The notes under the pieces were generated by a model. It searched no databases. It saw only the letters and a list, made by a program, of their open reading frames with translations, and was not told where the DNA came from. A stretch of DNA of 64,000 nt from Siphonodentalium dalli (taxonomy: Eukaryota; Mollusca; Scaphopoda; Gadilida; Siphonodentaliidae): the NCBI GenBank assembly GCA_032622095.1, contig CP136068.1:53376443-53440442 (forward strand). Reading direction: 5' to 3'. Positions 58,430-64,000 of this stretch are shown one piece after another. The translations under genes were made by a program, and so were the position numbers. Every line of letters begins with the position of its first letter. The first letter of the stretch is position 1.

Positions 58430-59995
58430 TAAGGAAAGTTTGTTATCTAAGGTGGCATCCAACAAGTCATTACACGATATATCATGTCATTGAAATTACG
58501 CCGTTATACCAGTTTGTGTGAAATTACATTACGGGAGCGAATAGAGTGACACTGAGAGAAAATAATACAATCATGATCATGAAATGACTGTCAAAATGGG
58601 CACGACACCAAGCCATACCACAAAGAAAGCAATATTATTATTGGATAACCACATCGGAGTGAAAATACATATTGTTACTATACAAGTCTGTTGTTAAATA
58701 TCTTTAAATGTACACATATCATTAAAACAGATCCTTCTGAAGGATTTATCGGTCACTGCAATGCAAGTCAAACCCCCCCCCCCCCAATGATTTGCGTCCT
58801 TAAAGATCGGGTTTTTTGCTTACCCAACATCCAACTGTCAGGTCAAAAATAATAATTTTGGACATGTAACACACAAAGTATTGTTTCGTTACACAGTGCA
58901 TGGTAGTTTCATTCGGCATGATGATTAATTATTGAATATAATGCAGAAATTGAAGTGCATACCCTTGCAGTATAAATACTAGTTACATTTCCGGAATATT
59001 CAACACTATCAGTGATAATGAACCATACACATATGTCGCAATGATTATACTGTAGAGAAACACTCATATCTTCAATTTATTATCACTGTATCTCACCGGA
59101 ACAAAGACAGTACATGTAAGACTAATTTTCATGCTGCACCAAAGTGGTTTATTAATAATAGACAATTTTGTTCAAATTATTTCAGTCGCCAATTTACAAC
59201 TGGAATATGCTACCACGAATTGAACAATATTAGTTTTCAGTATTGTTTTGTTTGAAAATATCTTACCATTACCGCCCACATACTCATGCTACATATCAGG
59301 TGATCATTGTTTAAGGCTATTTCAACATTGAACATTCACACAATGTTGCTATTTGTGGTTTTGTGTGCAGCAACTGTGTGTAACATTAAGGAGAAGGGGT
59401 AAACACAGTCTCTGCCACATATAGGCAATTTTGGTCTTGTTGATAATTTATTGAAGATAGTCTATGCTACTATGTTTTGATAAATTGAGTTCATAGTATC
59501 CCACCATGCAATCTTGTGATAAAAGCGAAATAGTCATGATTCATCACTTGCTTGGAGGAAACTATGACTATTTTGAGATGCGGTCAATAGGATCTACACA
59601 TGTTAGTTACCCAGTACTATATGAATATCTCTCATACTGTTCTATATTTACATACTAAGTGTTGTCATCACTAAATCCAGCATTCTGATTGGTCGGCGCC
59701 CACCTGGCTAGTTGCAGTTATTTCTCGGTGAATGCGCAACACCTCATAACACCAAGCTCATAACACCATCGATACGTCATTGGGTTTGGAAAGACGAACG
59801 CGTAATGTTTTGGGCGCATTTGGACTCGCGCAGGATTGACTTAATACATCATCGGGTTTCAATATGAAGAGAAATTGTTCCTATTAACTTTTGCCAATGG
59901 TGCTATTGGGTATTTTGGGCTGTTTTTGTCACGATACACTTTTCAATTTAAATATATTTACAAAAGTGGCTTTTTTGCTAAATGTATATAAATAT
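58430..59995. other. Intergenic after MRPL17, nothing recognised
   Basis: AT-rich, with a poly-C tract at about 58773-58785 and a CpG-richer patch (59690-59830, GATTGGTCGGCGCCCACC) that may be repeat-derived. Confidence 0.45.
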
Positions 59996-59998
59996 AAA

Positions 59999-60150
59999 TA
60001 TAAGGATTAACTGTCATGTGGACTATTTTTATGGAGATGTAACTGTGAGGGAAGTGGTCATAACTTGTATGGGGTTTTACACAAGTTATGTCCACTTACC
60101 TCACGGTTACATCTCCATAAAACAAGGCCACATGACAGTTAATCCTTATA
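59999..60150. repeat. Large hairpin, 152 bp
   Basis: The left arm TATAAGGATTAACTGTCATG ... ATGGAGATGTAAC ... CATAACTTGT is complementary with few mismatches to ACAAGTTATG ... GTTACATCTCCAT ... CATGACAGTTAATCCTTATA, leaving a loop of about 10 nt. Foldback MITE-like. Confidence 0.9.
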
Positions 60151-60192
60151 TAGCAGTGAATTTTGAAAGGTTTGATGTTGTAGATATAGAGG

Positions 60193-60333
60193 ATCTCACA
60201 TGAGTTTCTATTTTATACGGAATTTATCAACCGAGTTCACTAAATTCGATTTGAGCCGAGGTTTACCGAGGCTCAAATAGAATTTAGTGGACGAGGTTGA
60301 TAAATTACGCATAAAATAGGACGAGTGTGAGAT
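60193..60333. repeat. Second large hairpin, 141 bp
   Basis: Arms ATCTCACATGAGTTTCTATT...AATTTATCAACC...CACTAAATT...ATTTGAGCC and complement, loop GAGGTTTACCGA. It is unrelated in sequence to the hairpin 42 bp upstream. Confidence 0.9.
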
Positions 60334-60359
60334 ACTTTTTATCACATGATCAAATAAAC

Positions 60360-60780
60360 GCGAAGCAATGCGAAATATCCATCGAAAACAACGATAATAA
60401 ACTGCAGCGATCGCAAGTCATTTGAAGAACGATGTGACGTCATCGCACGCGCTGATATTAAACGTGTCTATTACCGATAATTATGAAACTGCTTTTATGG
60501 CCAAATTATGTGATAAACCAAAATAAATGATGATCGGTCACATTCGTGACATTCTATTTCTGCTTCTCGAAATGGTCACATAATCAATACATCCCTACTA
60601 AATCCCACCTACCATACGATACGGGTTAATAAATGGGCAGGGCAATTGGAGTTGTTTATCGAACACGTGACAGTGAAGGCCAATCAGAGATGAGTTTCTG
60701 ATTCGGAGGGCCATGTGTTCAGGGCGTGTCGTCACTTTCTAGCGCGCAGTGGTCGGCTCATCAAGTTTCTAAAATATGAT
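60360..60780 (+). promoter_or_regulatory. CpG-rich promoter-like patch
   Basis: Contains TGACGTCA (perfect CRE, 60435-60442), CACGTG (60664-60669), GGCCAATCAG (CCAAT box near 60680) and GCGCGC, in otherwise AT-rich DNA. No first exon was identified downstream; the 60-codon ORF at 60915-61097 is unrecognised. It could equally be part of a repeat. Confidence 0.3.
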
Positions 60781-61099
60781 ATATATTTTACAGTATATTC
60801 TTTGTAAGTTTTTTAAATTACATCATGAAAATCTGTTTCTAAGTATTAATTTTAACACAGGGCATACGGTATTATGTAAAAGGCGAGAACCACCGCCTTC
60901 CCTGTAGACAGAGTTTGCTCCCGTTTGGTTGGTTCACAGATTTCCGCCTTCCAAAATATAAAACAGTCAGAAGGCGTTTTTTTTCTGTCCGGCGTGTCTG
61001 CTGTCGCATCTGGGGATATATATGTCAAATTGTTGGTGGTCAGGTCTTGTCTGTAAATATGAACATGAATAAATCTAGAGCCTGTCCGTGCGGCTAGTA

Positions 61100-62220
61100 T
61101 GCAAAAGGTGTTTTGTTGTCATTTATTCAGTGGAGGGAAGACGTTTAATTACACACATATCACAAGATTCAACATAAACATTACAAGATGAGCTAAAAAA
61201 AAATAAAGATATTTGATTTTCAGGCAATTTTTTTTTTTAAATCAATGCACAACCAAGGTTTGTATTTTATTTTGACCATAGACTGGGATAGTAAATGTCC
61301 AGAAAATGTAGGGTGAACTGTGTAATGGATATAAACTAATTTAATCTGATATAAAGAATGACAAATTATGACATTGTACTACCTGTACATCATATAGGGA
61401 TTACCCAGAATGAAATATATATTGATACGATTTTAATATCGGCACAATAATTTGTAACAACATGCAGAACTATCCGATTCATATAAAAATACAGAATGTA
61501 AAAAATGGCGAAAATACACCGCTTGTCAAATTAGTGCGCTCCGGTTTGCGTATCTTCTATGATCTATCGCAATAGTGTATCAAGGGGGAAAACTCAAGTT
61601 TGCAGGGTTACTTTCTTACTACTGTGCAAAGGTCAAATATCCAACTTCCTGCTGATATTTTATCCAAATATTTCAACACATTTGGCCAATATACTTGGGG
61701 GTTTGGACAGCCTGTGGTGACAATATGCCTGATAGTTATCGTTGCCTATGGTCTTTTGTTGAATACCCACACATACACAATTGTATTTAGCTCCTACTTG
61801 ATATTTGAAACATAACTAATTTCTTTGTAACAGTTTCCTATTTCATATTACCGGTTTACAACTACAGCAAAAATTTGAAAGCCAAATAAAATGGTCCAAC
61901 GCAGGCCATTTTTTTCGTTGTGGTGATGCCTGAGAATCAAAACCCCTTTTTTTGGGGGCTGAACACTGCATTATTTTTCCTTTTCTGGTCGACCAAAAGT
62001 CCAGATTTAGCCATTGTATGAGATCCTTCTTTCGCTTGCTGTCTTGTGAGACACATTGAAGAGAATTCATATATCTCTGATCAAAAGTTTCTCTTATACT
62101 CTGCAATCATTCTTCCTCACATAATTTGAGCGTTTGTTCTCTCTTATAGCACTAGCTATTCAATTTTGTACAAAATGTGAATTTTGTTATATTTTGTCCA
62201 TTTCGGGAAATTGGGACAGA
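61100..62220. other. Intergenic, nothing recognised
   Basis: Small ORFs only (61600-61815 plus, 61843-62106 minus), none with a family resemblance. Confidence 0.45.
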
Positions 62221-62228
62221 CCAACAGA

Positions 62229-62368
62229 TATGGTTTGTGACTAAGCATTATTTGTATATGGTTTATGTCTAAGCATTATTTGTGTATGGTTTACGACTAA
62301 GCATTGTTTGTGTATGGTTTATGACTAAGCATTGTTTGTGTTCGGTTTACGACTAAGCATTGTTTGTG
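62229..62368. repeat. 28-bp tandem repeat, 5 copies
   Basis: Unit TATGGTTTATGACTAAGCAT then TGTTTGTG; copies differ at one to three positions. Confidence 0.95.
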
Positions 62369-62634
62369 TATATTTAAATTTATTACGAATTTGGTATTAA
62401 TTGGAGCACCTACCACAGAAATAGAACAGCCAGTTTGGACGTCATCTGGGATTCTGAATATTCCCGTGAGCGGATTTTGGATGTGTTGTTCCTGGTGTTT
62501 TTCCCGTGTGGAATGACACCAAAATCAGCTTGTATCCAATTTCTTGCGGGTTCTACTCTGTTTGCTGAACATTCCAAGTGATTCCAATTGTAAGCTCCCA
62601 CCCAACTCCACTGAGAATATGAAGTGATCCTAAA

Positions 62635-62760
62635 AGGTCCCACCCTACTCCCCTGAGCATATGAAGTGATCCTATAAGCTCCCGGTCCTACTCCCTGAGT
62701 ATATGAAGTGATCCTTTTAGCTCCCGCTTAGCATATGAAGTGATCCTTTTAGCTCTTAAG
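62635..62760. repeat. Degenerate 45-bp repeat
   Basis: Three to four copies of ATATGAAGTGATCCTTTTAG with CTCCC and CTACTCCCCTGAG. Confidence 0.75.
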
Positions 62761-62769
62761 ATCTATTGA

Positions 62770-64000
62770 AGGTACATGTTCCAAGTGGGCGAAGTTATCA
62801 GCAGTAATAGGCGTTATGTTCTTACAATACTCAACCATGTTGAAATTATCACCTTCTAAATTGTTGACATTTCCAGGCAATGGATATCAAGATAACAAAA
62901 GAACTAAATTGCTAATTGATATGAATTTATTTCAATAAAAACAAAAAAGATCTGGTTCTTTCGACGGATTTATATTAAGAAAATATTTGGCTGTAGAAGC
63001 TATACTATATACAAACAGACTATAACTAGGAATGACGCTAGTCACACATCCACCTATTAATGAGAAATTAACATGCCACACCATAACCAAACATCTCAAT
63101 ATGACGACAAACATTTAAAACCCAGCATAGATAAAAACGCTCCCAGAATATTGTCCAAACATGAAAATTGGTTTCGTTCCCAGCAGATAGAGATTCACAA
63201 ACATGCAATATTGTCCAAGTTTGCGTCAGGGTCATCCACGGACAACTGTTGTGGAGACATTTTTGTTTCCATTGTGAAGGAGAAAGTTAATTATTTAATC
63301 ATTAAAGTAATTTATTCAGTTACTGAGTCTTGAATGTCTCAGTAACTGAATTTTTTATATAAAAACATTGAATTTAAAATTTCCTGCAAACTTTCTGAAC
63401 TACAATTTGTTTGTTGTGAACTCATTCCAGAGCGTTTAGAACCTAATGTAAACAACGATAAATAATTATCCATGTTGGAGCGAAGCTCCTGGCAGTGACA
63501 ACCATGCATACATCACTCAGGACACAGAAGTATGTAGTCATTAATTAACACAATCATTAAACCAGTTTCCTCATGATTTTAATGTTTTATGAAGTAGAAA
63601 TTCCTAATAACTCTCAGGGGCGAATTTACAACCATTGCAGAAATTGAACTTCCTAAAGCAAGAAAATAATGCATTCAGTTACAGAGAGGTATCAATGGGA
63701 TATCATTTATTTAGTAGTTCCAATTAGGTGGCATTTCTGAGTAGAAGAAATATCTTATAAATCACATTTTTTATTTTACCAATCTGGTATGAATGCTTTA
63801 TATGATTGCTGTAACAGTATAGACTTTCAAACTGATCCTGCCATTTAAAATAATGCATAAAATGAAATAACCATATTTTTTCCATGACCCTTGTTTAAAC
63901 GTTCAACAAGCTATGCCTTCCAATTACCCTTGAACAGATTGAGATAACTTACATTTGGGGAATTATAGAATTATTGACCAGAGTTTCCCCTCATATATAC
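62770..64000. other. Intergenic end of window
   Basis: A short hairpin TTCAGTTACTGAG..CTCAGTAACTGAA at 63315-63340; otherwise nothing recognised. The ORF at 63073-63333 ends in this hairpin and has no known domain. Confidence 0.5.

Overview
The window is nuclear DNA of an animal, most likely a marine mollusc and plausibly a bivalve. It is AT-rich, its genes are split by introns with GT/AG borders, and most of it is non-coding, filled with tandem arrays, foldback elements, Helitron-like repeats and decayed transposons. Species cannot be named from the sequence. No tRNA, rRNA, CRISPR or bacterial-type operon is visible.

Two genes can be read through, both on the + strand. The first (943-19933) is the 3' part of a polypeptide N-acetylgalactosaminyltransferase (GT27 family, GALNT): the second half of the catalytic domain followed by a three-repeat ricin-type lectin domain, ending at a TAA. 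Its 5' exons (membrane anchor, stem, DxH motif) lie upstream of the window. It has two features of note. A pair of duplicated exons of equal length and equal phase (943-1146 and 1206-1409) looks like a mutually exclusive cassette. In addition, a 5.6 kb minisatellite (8819-14450) starts exactly at the donor site of exon 5 and repeats that donor about 160 times. The second gene (34714-58198) is mitochondrial ribosomal protein bL17m (MRPL17), four exons coding 235 residues, with an 18 kb first intron packed with repeats.

Between and inside these genes the layout is: 19.9-24 kb, 3' flank with TTAA-flanked piggyBac-type MITEs and a 20-bp array; 24-29.5 kb, Helitron-like copies, a non-autonomous hAT element with an exact 8-bp target duplication sitting in a MITE end, and a TIR element bearing short palindromes; 29.7-31.7 kb, a broken L1/Tx1-like LINE; 31.7-34.4 kb, a 2.7 kb TIR element studded with about 20 copies of a 20-bp palindrome; 34.6-34.9 kb, the MRPL17 promoter and exon 1; 35.7-42.5 kb, a long composite inverted-repeat structure with a third type of TTGCG...CGCAA palindrome; 43.6 kb, a Tc1/mariner-type MITE; 45.9-48.4 kb, a MITE split by a nested insertion; 48.6-50.4 kb, a nearly error-free two-length minisatellite; 51.6-57.7 kb, the other MRPL17 exons among 164-bp-repeat elements; 58.2-64 kb, intergenic DNA with large hairpins and a CpG-rich, promoter-like patch.

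The most unusual material is (1) the GALNT alternative exon pair, (2) the splice-donor minisatellite, and (3) three element types that share palindromes built on TTGCG/CGCAA arms, which look like related non-autonomous transposons with arrays of possible protein-binding sites.
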